Assembly: GCA_021464415.1 (NCBI GenBank)
Contig: CM038465.1
Span: forward strand, 21,421,839 to 21,485,838
Direction of reading: 5' to 3'
From: Lonicera japonica
Lineage: Eukaryota; Streptophyta; Magnoliopsida; Dipsacales; Caprifoliaceae
DNA length: 64,000 nucleotides
In this document: positions 44,845 through 56,449 of the stretch, piece by piece
Position numbering within the stretch: position 1 is the first letter of the stretch
Layout: the number at the start of each line of letters is the position of its first letter
Notes under the pieces: generated by a model
Seen by the model: the letters and a program-made list of their open reading frames with translations, nothing else
What the model was told of the DNA's origin: nothing
The model's database searches: none
Program-made: the position numbers and the translations under genes

Positions 44845-45689
44845 CTTATAACCTTCCGAATTTGGAAATTATTTTTAGAAAACTCGTTTTTGGAAAATGA
44901 CTTATTTTTTTGGAAAACATTTTTGAAAATTGGGAAGTTCTCTCCTCTTAGACTTTCTTTTCATGGAAATAGTGACAGAAAAATTCTCACTAATGATTAT
45001 TAGTGAGGAATTTCTACGGGCAAGGTTGGACAGCCACTGGCCGTACTTGCCAAACCAAGAGTTGGTATGTATGACAAGGCCTTTTGTTCACTAATCCCAC
45101 GACTATCGGTCAAGAAAACATGCAGAAATTTAAGTGTACTAGAATGACGCCTCCTATGTAAGCGTGGTTTGATGGGTAAGGTTTAGGCTCCCTCCTATTT
45201 GACTAGGTCTTGCTATATACCCCAAGGGCGAGTACGTGCAAAGACCTTTGATATACGTCCCGGGTACGTGAGTGTTCTTGTCACTCGATATACCTGGGTT
45301 GGTACTTGGCCAAGGAGAGTGAAAATAATAGCTTTCGATTTATGTTGACCCAGACGAGCCAACTCCCTGCTCACTAAGCAGTATTTTTGGGTTAAATAGG
45401 GTAATTTCACACTCGCGATAATGCATAATGATAGTGCGTGCGTGCAAAATAACAATTATGGAGGTGTATTATGATGAGCGCTTTAAGATTTGTTCGAGTA
45501 CTTTAAAATTTTAATTATGAAAAGATTTTTCTCAAATAGTAATTAGCAAGCAAAAGGGAACTCAGGCATCCACCTAAATCGCATCTATGTTATCCTAAAA
45601 CTAAAGCCGAAAAGAAAAATAGGCAAACACGAACAGTTATCCATGAATATTCTACTCTTGTTTAGAGTCTAATCCTCTTAAAAAAATTG
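44845..45689 (-). other. gypsy B 5' leader
   Basis: Lies downstream (on the minus strand) of the PBS at 45690-45708 and is therefore leader. No credible reading frame; the open stretch at 45213-45455 has no recognisable domain. It probably connected once with the leader and gag at 39433-38250, now separated by an LTR fragment and copia sequence. Confidence 0.55.
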
Positions 45690-45708
45690 TCCCCAGCGGA
45701 GTCGCCAC
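45690..45708 (-). other. gypsy B primer binding site
   Basis: The minus strand reads GTGGCGACTCCGCTGGGGA immediately after the LTR end TTCTCACA. The TGGCGACTC-type PBS is known from Tat/Ogre-type plant gypsy elements and is usually assigned to an Arg tRNA; I did not check the tRNA. Confidence 0.8.
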
Positions 45709-47603
45709 TGTGAGAACTCGCGCTTTTGACGTCGGCCTCCCGTGGCAGCGATTCCTCCGATTTTTCGATTTAATTTTTGAAAAATGACTCGTTTTGTTAT
45801 AGAGAAAAGGTGACGGTTTGCAAAGGAATCAGAGTCGCCAGTTTGTTTTTCTAAACAAACAAAAGTCTGTGTAAAAGAGAAACATTTATGGGTTAAACAA
45901 CCTCTTAAACACAATTAATGCGAAATCAATTAATTCAAAGGGTTCGGGGATTAAGTTACAAATCGGGAAGGTGTTAGACACCCAATTCGCCTTTTCGGTC
46001 TCTAAGTAGAATATGCTTGGAATTATAACTGAACATTTACATGTTAATCAATGTAATAGCAAATCAGCCCATCATTTTAGGAAAACGAGATTTTGCGGTG
46101 GAGATGAATACCATGTGCTTCGTAATTTACCCTTTGATTTTTGGAAATCGGTGTGCGTGTGTGTGATTTAAGAAGAAAATTATCTTTATAATGATAGATA
46201 GCAAAACAAGTATTTTTGGAAAGATTTAGGGCTTTTCAAAAGCTAATTTGATTTGGAATCGGATATTTGAAAATCCTCGAGGTTCATTCGTCAATAGTGT
46301 ACCGTAGTTTAATAATTTAAACCGGCATTGACGAATCCAGTACTCTCATATTGGATATTTAGGTATGCACCGCGATTTATAGATTAAACCGGGTACAACG
46401 TGTATTGATTCCTTCATTAATCGAGACTGATAAAACTGAGATTTTATAAAATTAACTGATAAAAATATGTTTAAAAATGGTTTTCAGCTCGTTCTACGCC
46501 TTTGGTTTTGAAAACAGGGTTTAAATATGAAATCTGGACTAATTTTGAGATAAACATCAATTTTTACATGCAATTAATCAATTATAATTGATAAAATAAA
46601 GACAGATAAAAAATTAAAGCCGAATTAAAAATAAAAAGTACATGAGAGCGTCAAAAATAGTATAATACTATTTTATAGCACTACTCCCGAAGTCCTAGAG
46701 CTGACCAATGCTTCAAATAGGGTCAATGCAGGTGTAATTATAGTTATAGAATAATTAATGGGTTAGGCTGGAAGTGTTTGTCCGCGGACAAAGGGAATGT
46801 CTGCTGATACGGGGTACCTTGTGTTTTGAGAACACGGCTATTAGAGCTTCTGTCCGCGGACAAACAATTGGTTTGTGTTAGCAGACAAAGGGTGTGTTCG
46901 CGGACAAACCCTTGATTTAAACGTGTGATGGTTTTTGCAACTCTAGCTAAAATAAATATTGGATAAATCTTATTTTTGAACATGTTATTACACATGTTAA
47001 GACCTACCTACTATCCAAATTTTAGAATTTTTAGACATCGGGAAGGCCTCCGTTTGATTTTCCAAGCCAAATTTTTGGTTTTTTTAATACCCGAAGATCC
47101 AATCATCGAATCGAGCTGATTTTTTAATATGTTATTCCTAATAAAATTTTCTAAATTTTCACAAAATTTCATTATTTTTGGAGGCCTGAAAGTATCAAAA
47201 CAAGAAAAAAAGAAAAATCGGCTAGGAGGGGTTTGTCCTGGGGCTTGTGTCCCCATGACACACACCCCTTGAGGTGTGTGTTCGTAGGAGGTTTCTTTAA
47301 TTCCCATGAAACGGCTTATTAGATTGATCTAAATTTTAAGTATGTTGTTCCCCACTATATACCCTATCCACTAATTAAATTTGAGCTTATTTGGACTTCG
47401 GGAAGGTCATCTTTTGACTACCCGAAGTAAAATCTCAGTTTTCTGAATTCCCGGAGATCCTGTCATCGGATTCAGCTGATTTTTGAGTATGTTTCTCCTT
47501 GTGACAATTTTTAATAACCCAAAAAGTTTGAGGATGATAAAAAATGGGTAACTCTCCTTAGAGTTCAGGATTCTTGCGGGGGTAGCAAAATCCAGTGTTC
47601 ACA
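45709..47603 (-). repeat. gypsy B LTR (1,895 bp)
   Basis: Edges TGTGAGAACTCGCG (left) and CCAGTGTTCACA (right); on its own strand it starts TGTGAACACTGG and ends TTCTCACA. The copy at 54193-56247 has the same edges and shared blocks such as GGTGTTAGACACCCAATTCG at 45969 (AGGCACC at 54422). The 5' LTR role is fixed by the PBS on its left. Confidence 0.88.
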
Positions 47604-48401
47604 GTGTCGCCTCTTTCAACTTCGGGAACTTGAATAATTTCTTCACAAACTTTATCTCGGGTAATCCTCGTGCCCCACCTTCGATGGATTGTCGAAACTG
47701 TAATTACTAACAGTTATTGCAGACTTTTCCCCTTTGGTGAGAGGATTCAGGCTTATCATCTTCTTTTCACTGTCCCAAACTTTTCTCAGCTTTCCTGGCC
47801 TCCAGGTTTCTTGCTTCTTCTACCACCTTCTTGCCCCCAACCTGAAGGCTCTTAGCTAGTTTAACGGGCATTTGAAATTCATAGCGCTCTGCACAACTAG
47901 CCCAAAGTAGTAGCGTGCATCCTCATTCCCCCCCCCCCCCCTTACAACTACAATCCCCTCGTCACTGGGGAACTTAAGCTTCTAGTGAAAGGGTGAAGCT
48001 ATTGCCTTCAACTACCATCCTCTACCCAAGATTGCATTATATGGGGAGTCAATATCCATGACAATAAATTCAACCAATTTCTGTTTAGGCCCTAAATGAA
48101 TTGGTACTTCAGCTATAGCAATCGGCCACATCGCCTCTCCGCTAAAACTAAAAATAGGAGAGTTTGCATTCTTAATCTATGAAGATGGGAGATTTAACCT
48201 TTGGAACATACTATTTTACATTATTTCTGATGAGCTACCCAAGTCAATTAACATTCTTTTGACGTTAAAAGTGTTGATGTTTACGGTAATCACCAGTGCA
48301 TCATTGTGTATGGAATCTAACCCCTTCATATCGTTGTAACTTAACGTGATCTCATACACCTTCTTGTTCTTTGTTTCTTTCTTTCCTTTACATAATGACA
48401 T
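47604..48401 (-). pseudogene. pol: gypsy C protease region
   Basis: Reads DALVITVNINTFNVKRMLID then LGSSSEIM, the aspartic protease active site with DLG in place of the usual DTG. Downstream on the same strand, FSFSGEAMWPIA, VPIHLGPKQKLVEFIVMDI and SPYNAILGRGW are the usual continuation (F.GE..P.G.I.LPV, AYN-ILGRP). It stops at the B LTR at 47603; RT and beyond are missing. Confidence 0.85.
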
Positions 48402-48427
48402 ACATAACCTCGAATGCTAGTGATTTC

Positions 48428-48772
48428 TCAATGCATTGAGCCCTTTTGATCGCATTCTTGGTTATAAACCCCGTGTGCATGGATTGCGTCTATAAGCCCT
48501 GCAACCACTTTGTTTGCCGACTTCATAGCTGCTTCATCATCACTGCTATCTTCCAAATTCTTCTTCCCTTCTTTCTTGGGGTTCTTCACATACATGGTTA
48601 GGTGGCCTTTCTTTACCAATCCCTCCAGAAACTGCTTAAGGGTTTTGCAATTCTCGGTACAATGGCTGTGATCTCTATGATACAAACATCTCAGTTGCTT
48701 GTTTCGACAAGCTGGTTCTCCGCCTATCTGTCTTGGCCATTTGAAGTACTGCTGATTTTGAATATTAAACAT
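48428..48772 (-). pseudogene. gag: gypsy C nucleocapsid region
   Basis: A zinc-knuckle-like CLYHRDHSHCTENC and LKQFLEGLVKKGHLTMYVKN, as in the -C-FH-DHGH-TE-C-L...IE-LI--G-L--F segment of Athila/Tat-type gag. The tail is Lys/Glu-rich and then AMKSANKVVAGLIDAIHAHG, comparable to the I-TI-GG region before the protease. Confidence 0.85.
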
Positions 48773-49831
48773 TATCTTATGGATCGTTTTATGAAAACCA
48801 TGTGAACTCCTTTGTACCCGTTATCACTGACCTTGGAAAAATCCTCCTTCCTTTTCCTTTACGACTTGCCAAACTTTCCACTATCACTGTTGCCCTCATT
48901 TCTGCTATTGTTTCCCTGCTTCCTACCATCTTCTACTGCCAGTTCGTCAACTTTGACTAAGGCATACTCATTTATCTTTGAGAGCAACTCACCAAAGGTT
49001 TGAGGTGGCCCCCTTGTCAAAGAATTATAAATACCAATGTTGTCTTTTGGTAAGCCATACTTAAATGTGTTCAAAATAAACCGAAGGTCACAGTCTTCTA
49101 CATCCTGAAACACTTCCTAATATATAGAGGCATACTCTCTGAGAGTTTCATCCTTTATTTTCCTCAGGTTGGTTAAGGCCTCCAGGCCTTTCATTACTCA
49201 GTTATTGGTTATAAATCTAATCATAAATTGCTCGGCTAATTCTCGACTAATTCTCTAAAATTATCTATTTGACTAGGGGGTAACCAAGTAAATCATTTGA
49301 GGGTAATATCACCCAGACTAGCACGAAACATCCTACACATGACAACATCATCTAAAATCCAATAAGCCATAACTTGTTGGTAATACTTGACATGGTCGGC
49401 GGGATTAGTGCGCCCGTTGTAGATATTGAACTTCAGAATGGAAAACTTTTTGGGGGGAGTTGCTTCTATTATCGGTTGAGTGAATGGGGATCCATTCTGC
49501 TCACCCATTGACCTCCTCGCCATGTCCCTTGGGGTGTAGGCTACATACCTCCTAGCATCGGCAAAATTGATCAATATTTGGAGATCATTCTCGGCCCAAG
49601 CCTTCAAGCCAGCATCTTTCTTTGCTAATCTGTCAAAAACACTCTGCCTTTGAACCACCACCAGAACCTCTGGCGTGGAAACAGGCACACCCTTCGCTTT
49701 TTTAGTATCCTATCATTGTGTTTGTTGTAGCACATAGTGCAGATTCTTCGAGACGGGGTTGGTTTTGTTTGGGCGTGGTTGTTTGGTGGAGGAAGTGGTG
49801 GTATCCTCTTTTTCTTCGTTTTTAGAAGCAT
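48773..49831 (-). pseudogene. gag: gypsy C gag
   Basis: From 49688: RRYVAYTPRDMARRS, PFTQPIIEATPPKKFSILKF, YNGRTNPADHVKYYQQVMAY and VVMCRMFRASLGDITLK, which is the P-F---I-----P-KFK-P----YDG--DP--H---Y---M pattern of plant gypsy gag. The later part, FQDVEDCDLRFILNTFKYGL and LLSKINEYALVKVDELAVE (49113-48950), follows after decayed sequence near 49114-49290. Stops and frame changes separate the parts. The first open frame (49831 to 49625) is basic and proline-rich with no motif. Confidence 0.88.
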
Positions 49832-50066
49832 ACTTTCTCGAGTGCTTTCTGAGTAGCACTTATAAGGCTTAGTTCTTCAGCCTTAACTGGGCTACTTCAT
49901 TTTTTGAGTCTCCAATGGCCAAATATTGGTCATTGTAGTTGCTATCAACTAGTTCTCTAGGGTGAATGAGAGATCTAAGAAGTGGCTCTTCTAGTTTGGT
50001 GATCGATTTTGAAGAGATTGTAATGTACCCACTAAAAACTTGAAAATATAATTTCTTTTTCGAATT
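49832..50066 (-). other. gypsy C leader
   Basis: Short stretch between PBS and gag; no motif recognised. Confidence 0.5.
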
Positions 50067-50082
50067 CCCACAAGCGGCGCCA
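50067..50082 (-). other. gypsy C primer binding site
   Basis: The minus strand reads TGGCGCCGCTTGTGGG, matching the TGGCGCCGTTG-type PBS of Athila/Tat elements (Asp tRNA family) over its first half. It lies about eight bases from the inferred LTR end. Confidence 0.7.
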
Positions 50083-50329
50083 ATTTTAAGTGACCAAAAA
50101 TTTAGGCCCGACCCACAATGAAGGACAGTTTTTAGCGGGTTCAACGAAATGGTAAAATATGTAAGAATAAATTAGGGATTTTGGGTACGATAGGTTCCTC
50201 CGGTAGTGTTTATGCTATTCCAGTAGTACGTCCTCCATTTATGCGTGTATGTCTATTATTTAGCTCTCAAAGCTGTTTATTAATGAAGAAGACAAGCTAC
50301 CACCTTTCTTCCTTTACAATGAACTCTTC

Positions 50330-53300
50330 TATAGGTCGGAAAATACCCTAGATGGGGGTGAATAGGGTTTTTGAAACTTAATTCGGTTTTAAAAGTAGTT
50401 TCAAAAGATTTAAAGTCTATATCAAGAACCAAGTCAATCAAGCAAGCAATCCCAATCACAATCAATACTATGGCAATAAAATAAATAATTAGAGATAAAA
50501 ATATTAAAACAAAGAAGACCAAGACATTTTGTTCACGAGGTTCGATTGTTTAGACCATAAGTTTACGCCCGAGTAGTGCCCCCGAGAAGTTTCACTAAAA
50601 TTGATTTTCTTACTGGTGAAAATCAAACCACTACAAGTGTATTTTTCTCACACACTCTCACAATAATCCCTCTTGTTATTCTATGAGATAAACCTTTCAC
50701 AATATTAAAGAATAAAGTTTGTTTGGTGACAAATTCCCATATACAATAACTCTCAAATGTTTGATGGATTACAATTGATGATCACGCTAGAGTTATCAAG
50801 TTTGATCAAGATATATAGCTTAAATGAAGAATATGATCAAAATAATTGCTTGAATCTTTGTACGATGAAAATAGATAAAGAATAGAGATAAATAATGATT
50901 CAAAGTGATTTGAAAATGTCTATGTAACATCATGTGTTTATGTTAATGTTAATTATGTTATTTTAATTAGTTATGGTGTGAAATTCATATTTTTGAAAAA
51001 ACTTATTCGTAATTTGGAGAAAAGCTCTCGAAAATTGTAGATCTCTGAATTACCTTTCCAGGGATATAAAGATCATCCCAATCGGAGTACCGAGCAAAAA
51101 GTTATGGCCAAAACAAGAATAGCGAAAAGTTTACCCGCGGACCTATATGGGAAATTTGGCATACCGGTCCGGCGTATGAATTTTTGGGAAGAATTTGGCT
51201 GCGGACCGGTATGAGATTTTTGGCATACCAATCCGGCGTGTAAAAATTAGGAGAAATTTATGCTACGGACAGGTACTCCATTTTCAGCATACCGGTCTGC
51301 CATCTGGAATAATGCATCGACTTAACTCATTTTTAAGTGTGTTTTGCCTATTTTTCCACCTATTTCGACCCAAACACACCTACAAGTCTTTAGAGAGTTC
51401 TAGAGAGAGAAATATAGGAGTTCTTAAGTGATTTTCGCCTATTTTTCACTTTCGATCAGAGATTTCAGCTTCAAACCACTCAAATCTTCTTCTTTGTCAC
51501 TATTCATCATTTTCCTCATTGGGATTTCTTTGGAAGGGGCTTGAGTCTTCATCCTTTCTTCTTCTTCTTTATCGCTAATAAACACGAGGTAGGGTTTTTT
51601 TGCTTTTGAAACTTGAAAATATGATGTATTACTTGATAATCATTGTGTTTGACTTATGTTTGTTTGGTAATTTGAAAGTAAGGAAGTTCATGGTGTTCTA
51701 TGATTTACAAGGTTATGAATGCATGATTTGAAGCAAGATATGCCTCCTACACCCAATATAAACTGTTATTGGAATTATGTGAGATATATCTTAGCTATAC
51801 AAAAGATATTTGTTAATGAGGTTGGTTTATTGACAAGTTATGTATACTAAGAGACAAGAAATGGAAATTATTAAGGTGTACATGGCATAAATTGCCTTAT
51901 TTGTATATTTGATAACATGTTTTGCATATTAATTATACATTACTATTGTGTCAACCGACATTATGGCAATCTCCTCGACAACTTCGGAATGCTCTCATAA
52001 TATATGAATTGGAGAAGGGCTTGTACTGCCTTTGGTATTTGAAAACGATATCTTGTGTTGGTGTAGTGCTTGCAGGGATGGGAAAATAAGTAAGGCCCAA
52101 TGCCCTTAGGTTGACAATCCCTAAACCCTTGGGGGAGCAACGTTTGGCCACCTATAAGCCACTGATGAGGAGCCCGGTAACCTAGGAAAATTGGCAAGGC
52201 ACTGTGATTCCTGTTGTAATCTATGTTTATGTGGGATCGGGACAATTGATCCCATGGTATTCTCATGATGATCTTGCATCTGGCAATAATGGATTATACC
52301 TGCAGCTCGGATGTTCTATTGTACGGTAAACGGTTGACACGGGAGGTAACTTGTATTAGCACGCTCATGCATTATTTGCTTAATGACAATGGTTATTGTT
52401 GGTATTAGTTAAACAAATATGGTTTGAAAAATATGTTTATAAACTTGTTTTGAAACACACGCCCTAAGTTCCCCCCCCCCCCTTAGTGAGCAAATAGTTC
52501 ATCCCTATTTTCCTTAAAATGTTATAGGTACTCACGAGTCCCATGAGGACAAAAAGGCGACGGGATCAGGGACGAAGTAGAAGCTCCGATACAACCCATT
52601 TTTGTGATGTATGTATGTTTCACGGGTGGCCACGGCTAACCCAATAATTGTATATGTTTTGCTTTTGCTTTGTTAACTTGGTATAATTATCATATGCACG
52701 TGTGAATGTCATATCATAGTTATATACTCCATGCTTGGTCTGGTGCGTGGTATGCATGCTTGTTTATTTACATACTTATATACCCATTTTAGTTGATCTC
52801 AGATGGGTTAGTAACGCTCAATGCCTTAATTACGGGTGTTACCCTATTCATTAAGGATGGGGCGTTATAGTCTAAGATTGCATATATATAGTATTAGACA
52901 AGATATGTCCGTTTAAGGGAGTTGGTATAACTTTGGTGCCAAAAATAGCAAAAAATCAGAACTCCAACAGCTATAATCTAAGGCATCAATTGACTAAACA
53001 ACACTACCCATTACGCCAAAATCTCAAATTTTGGACTTTTGCAATTTAGCTCCAAAATCAATTCTAATGCTTTGGGGACCTCAAAAACTTATTCTTAAGA
53101 CACCTATTTTCGAGAGAACTCAAAATTTGCTCAAATGAATTTAATATGAATTTATTTCAAAACGTTTTTGTAAGAAAGCGTTTTAAGAGGATTTTCAATT
53201 CAAACTTGTTTTTGATCAATCTTTTAAAGCCATATGAATAAGTATGAGCTATATAAATAATCAAATAAGAAACTTTACAAGATCAACTTAAGCACTCACT

Positions 53301-53602
53301 CAATTTGAAATTAATGAGTCTTCGAGCGCTTAGAACGTTTTTTCGGTTCTTCACTTCCTTTGAACTTTGATCCATATTGACATGTCATGTAAATTTTCTT
53401 TGATTAAGTTGATAGGAGTAATGCAAGCCAAGAGATACTTGTAAAGTTGTAATGGATTGATCTCATTATCAGTTAGTTGGTTTTATTCCACATATGATAA
53501 TTATTTGAAATGTGGCTATACTTAAAACATCAACCAAGTTAAATTATACAAGATTAAGTTATTGTTATTATCAAAACAAGATTAGTGACTTTTAAGTCAA
53601 CA
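50330..53602 (-). repeat. copia solo LTR (reverse), with a nested gypsy-like LTR
   Basis: The right edge GACTTTTAAGTCAACA is the complement of a TGTTGAC start and the left edge region GGGGGTGAATAGGGTTTTTG is the complement of the AAACCCTATTCACCCCC end of the copia LTR at 2678-4233, so the families are related. TCTTC flanks both sides (50325-50329 and 53603-53607). Without the insertion at 50933-52869 it is about 1.33 kb. Confidence 0.92.
50933..52869 (+). repeat. gypsy-like solo LTR (1,937 bp), third nesting level
   Basis: Starts TGTAACATCATGTG and ends GGATGGGGCGTTATA; perfect duplication GTCTA at 50928-50932 and 52870-52874. The ends resemble family A (TGTAACACC ... GGGCGTCACA) but the body does not share the family-A blocks, so it is a relative or an independent family. 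A C13 run lies at about 52470. Confidence 0.92.
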
Positions 53603-54052
53603 TCTTCTATCTAAGATATAGGAATCTGAATCCCCTTGTTGAGCCATCCCTATTCTATTTGTCTGTATAGAATTAAGGATACAAATGCTCATTAAGGTTA
53701 ATAGTAAAATGACTACAGAGGGTAAGGCTTGGATAACACTCCAAAAATTTTCCCTTATCCATAACTAACAAACTTTGTTATTACACGACTATCATGATTT
53801 AGTTAGGACCAGCACGATTATGGTAATGGTCCATACGATTCGGTAACATTCTCCCCACGCATTCCTTGTGCCTTTTCACGTGTTGGTCACGTGGCACATC
53901 TCTAGATGATGTCGGCCGAGTTCCATATCCTCGACACGATGCTTGTGTCGTCACTCTAAGTCGCTCTTCTCGGTTCCTTTGTCACTAGGTCATTTGGATG
54001 TGCCCAACTTATGGGCCTCAAATGTGCAAGGCCTGCCCAACCTTATTATAAC

Positions 54053-54192
54053 AAAAATTTGTGCTCCCTCAAGTGCAAAGTTAACTTTGCAGTAGATTTT
54101 TAAATTGTAATTTTTTTATGGAATTATGTAAAATTAAGTTTGCACTACATATTTTTTAGCATATTTTTATAAAGAAGAATTTAATTGATAGT
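54053..54192. other. Spacer with an 18-bp perfect palindrome
   Basis: TGCAAAGTTAACTTTGCA at 54074-54091. A partial inverted copy (AAGTTTGCACTACAT) follows near 54137, hinting at a decayed miniature element. Confidence 0.5.
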
Positions 54193-56247
54193 TGTGAGAA
54201 CCCGCGTTCTCGACGCCCGGGGGTCCCCGTGGCAGCGATTCCGTTTGTTGATTTTGAAATTAGGTTTTGAAAAGAATAAGAGTCGCCAGTTTGTTTTACT
54301 AAACAAACAAAAAAGATTTGTGTAAAAGAGACGTATTTATGGACTAAATATCCTCTTATACACAATATATGCGAAACCAGTTGATTCGAAGGTTCGGGGA
54401 TTAAGTTACGAATCGGGAAGGTGTTAGGCACCCAATTCGCCCTTTCGGTCTCTTGAGTAGGATATGCGTGTGTTATAATTCAGCTCTTGCATGCTATTAC
54501 TATTACTTTATAACTTTTCTTGCTTGCCTTAGAAATCGGGATTTTGGGGTTGGGATGAAAACTATGTGTTTCCTAGTTCGCCCATGATTTTTGAAAATAA
54601 GTGTGTGTGTGTGTGATTTGAAAAAGAGAGTTTGATAATAATAGATGCAATGAAACAAGTGATTTTGTAAAGCATTGGGCTTTTCGGAAACTGATTTAAT
54701 GTGGAATCTTATATTCGATATTATATGAGGCGAGTTGACCGATCGTATACCAAAGTCTATTGATTAAACCGGTATAGATGGCAATAGTGCTCTCATGATC
54801 GAGTATTTATCACATACACACCGCAATCTATGAGTTAGATTGGATATATAGCGATTATCGATTCCTTCGTATAACAATACCGCTAATCCGGACTTTTGAA
54901 AAAGTAAAAAAATAATAACACTATTTTGGAATTGGATTATGGTTTATTATATGCCTTTAGTTTTGAAAACAATTTGAAAAAAAAGGTTTTGAAAAGCTAT
55001 TAAGTAATAAAAATTATGCAAACAAGAGTATGAATTATAAAATTGACGAATAAATAAAAGGAGAGAGAGAAAATTATACCTGAGCCTTCTTGGAAGGAGA
55101 GAATAAGGATCTCTTGGTGTGTACCACGAAATTCCCTTGATTGTTGATGAAAATAATGAATGGAGGGGGGGTCTATTTATAGTTGAAGAAAATACTTGGA
55201 GAGCAAGAAAAGAGATTGCAACTAGGACTCTTGGAAATTATCGCGAGACCTTCTTACCGTTGGATCATCCTGATTTTTGGATATGTGTTGTATATAGGAA
55301 TCTTCTAGAGCGTGTAAAAATTTCAAGTCGATCAGATTTCGGGAAGGTTCCCTTTCGTTCTGATTGGTACGAAGAGTTTGTGTCCGCGTAGGAAAGGTAC
55401 TTGTTGTAGACAAGGTCCCTTGTTTTCACGACAAGTCAGGTTCTAACCATTGGATCATGCTTAATTTTGGATATGTATTTACAAAAGAAGTCTTTTACAC
55501 CCTGTAAAAATTTGAGGACGATCGGAGTTCGGGAAGGACTCGGTATCCTTGGCTTGGTACAAAGAGTTTGTTCCCGCATAGGAAACGTACTTGCGTACAA
55601 CAACCTCGACAACTGAACTTCCAACCGTTGGATTGTGCTGATTTTTTGTTATGTTTTCCCTCCAAATGTTTTCTAACTTGTGTCCAAATTTGAGGCCGAT
55701 CAGATTTCGGGAAGGCCACTATTTATTTTAATTTGCTACGAAGGACATTTCAACTGGAATTGCACGGTAGACAAATTGATTCTTGAGGATCCCATGTCCA
55801 ACAAAGCTGAATTTTTAATATGCTCTTCCCCACAATAAGGCCTATCCATTTACCAAACTTCAAACCATTTTAACTTCGATAACACCTCCATTTGACCACC
55901 CGAAATAAACTCGCGATTTTCTGAATTTTCGGAGATCCGACCGTCGGATTTAGCTGATTTTCGAGTATGTTACTCCTTTTGATAATTTCCAACAACTCTC
56001 AAAGTTTGAGGATGATCCAAAGTATGTGACTCTCCTTTCACAAATTCCCCGGAGTTTTGACGGTTTTTTGGTTCCGGCAATTTTCGATAATTCTATAACT
56101 TCTCATCCGGGGTCCTTTCGGCTTTCTTCTTTGACCTGTATCACATGAACAAACTACATGTGCATCTAGGAATGCTTGTGCGTGCATGCATGTTTATTTC
56201 TTTGAAAATTAGGATTCTTGCGGGGGTCGCAAAATGAGGTGTTCACA
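54193..56247 (-). repeat. gypsy B LTR (2,055 bp), right-hand element
   Basis: Same edges as the LTR at 45709-47603 (TGTGAGAACCCGCG and GAGGTGTTCACA). No PBS stands on its left, whereas family-B internal sequence (arrays, gag start, leader) lies on its right, so it is best read as the 3' LTR of a minus-strand element whose 5' LTR is beyond the window. The base run next to it on the right, complement GAGAGGGTC, is a weak polypurine tract. Confidence 0.82.
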
Positions 56248-56449
56248 GACCCTCTCGGCCTGGGTTCTTTGTGAAGCAAAGAAACCAGGACGATAATGAG
56301 AACGCATCATTTTGCGGGACTCGCATGAATCACAGATGATATTTTGAAAATAATGCAATGCAAATGATGCTGTGCTATGCTGCTTCTCTCTCTCCTTGGG
56401 ATGGATGGGCGATGTTTGGAACATATCTTGTGTCTTGCTGTGATGTGTA
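56248..56449 (-). other. gypsy B 3' region before the tandem arrays
   Basis: Non-coding; connects the LTR to the first array. No repeat or motif found. Confidence 0.5.

Larger units (their letters stand above)
50091..54052 (-). repeat. Probable gypsy C 5' LTR, split by nested LTRs
   Basis: The left edge TGACCAAAAA and right edge CCTTATTATAACA would make an LTR of about 680 bp (50091-50324 plus 53608-54052) once the nested material is removed. It is placed correctly relative to the PBS and gag C. No second LTR is present for comparison and no target duplication can be checked, so the exact edges are uncertain. Confidence 0.5.

Noticed and set aside
55119..55391. Plus-strand 90-codon frame inside the family-B LTR
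   Set aside because: Lies wholly within LTR sequence, antisense to its transcription, with no domain.
45709..56247. The two family-B LTRs as ends of one element
   Set aside because: The left one has its PBS on its left side, pointing away from the right one; the sequence between holds gypsy C and nested LTRs, not family-B interior.
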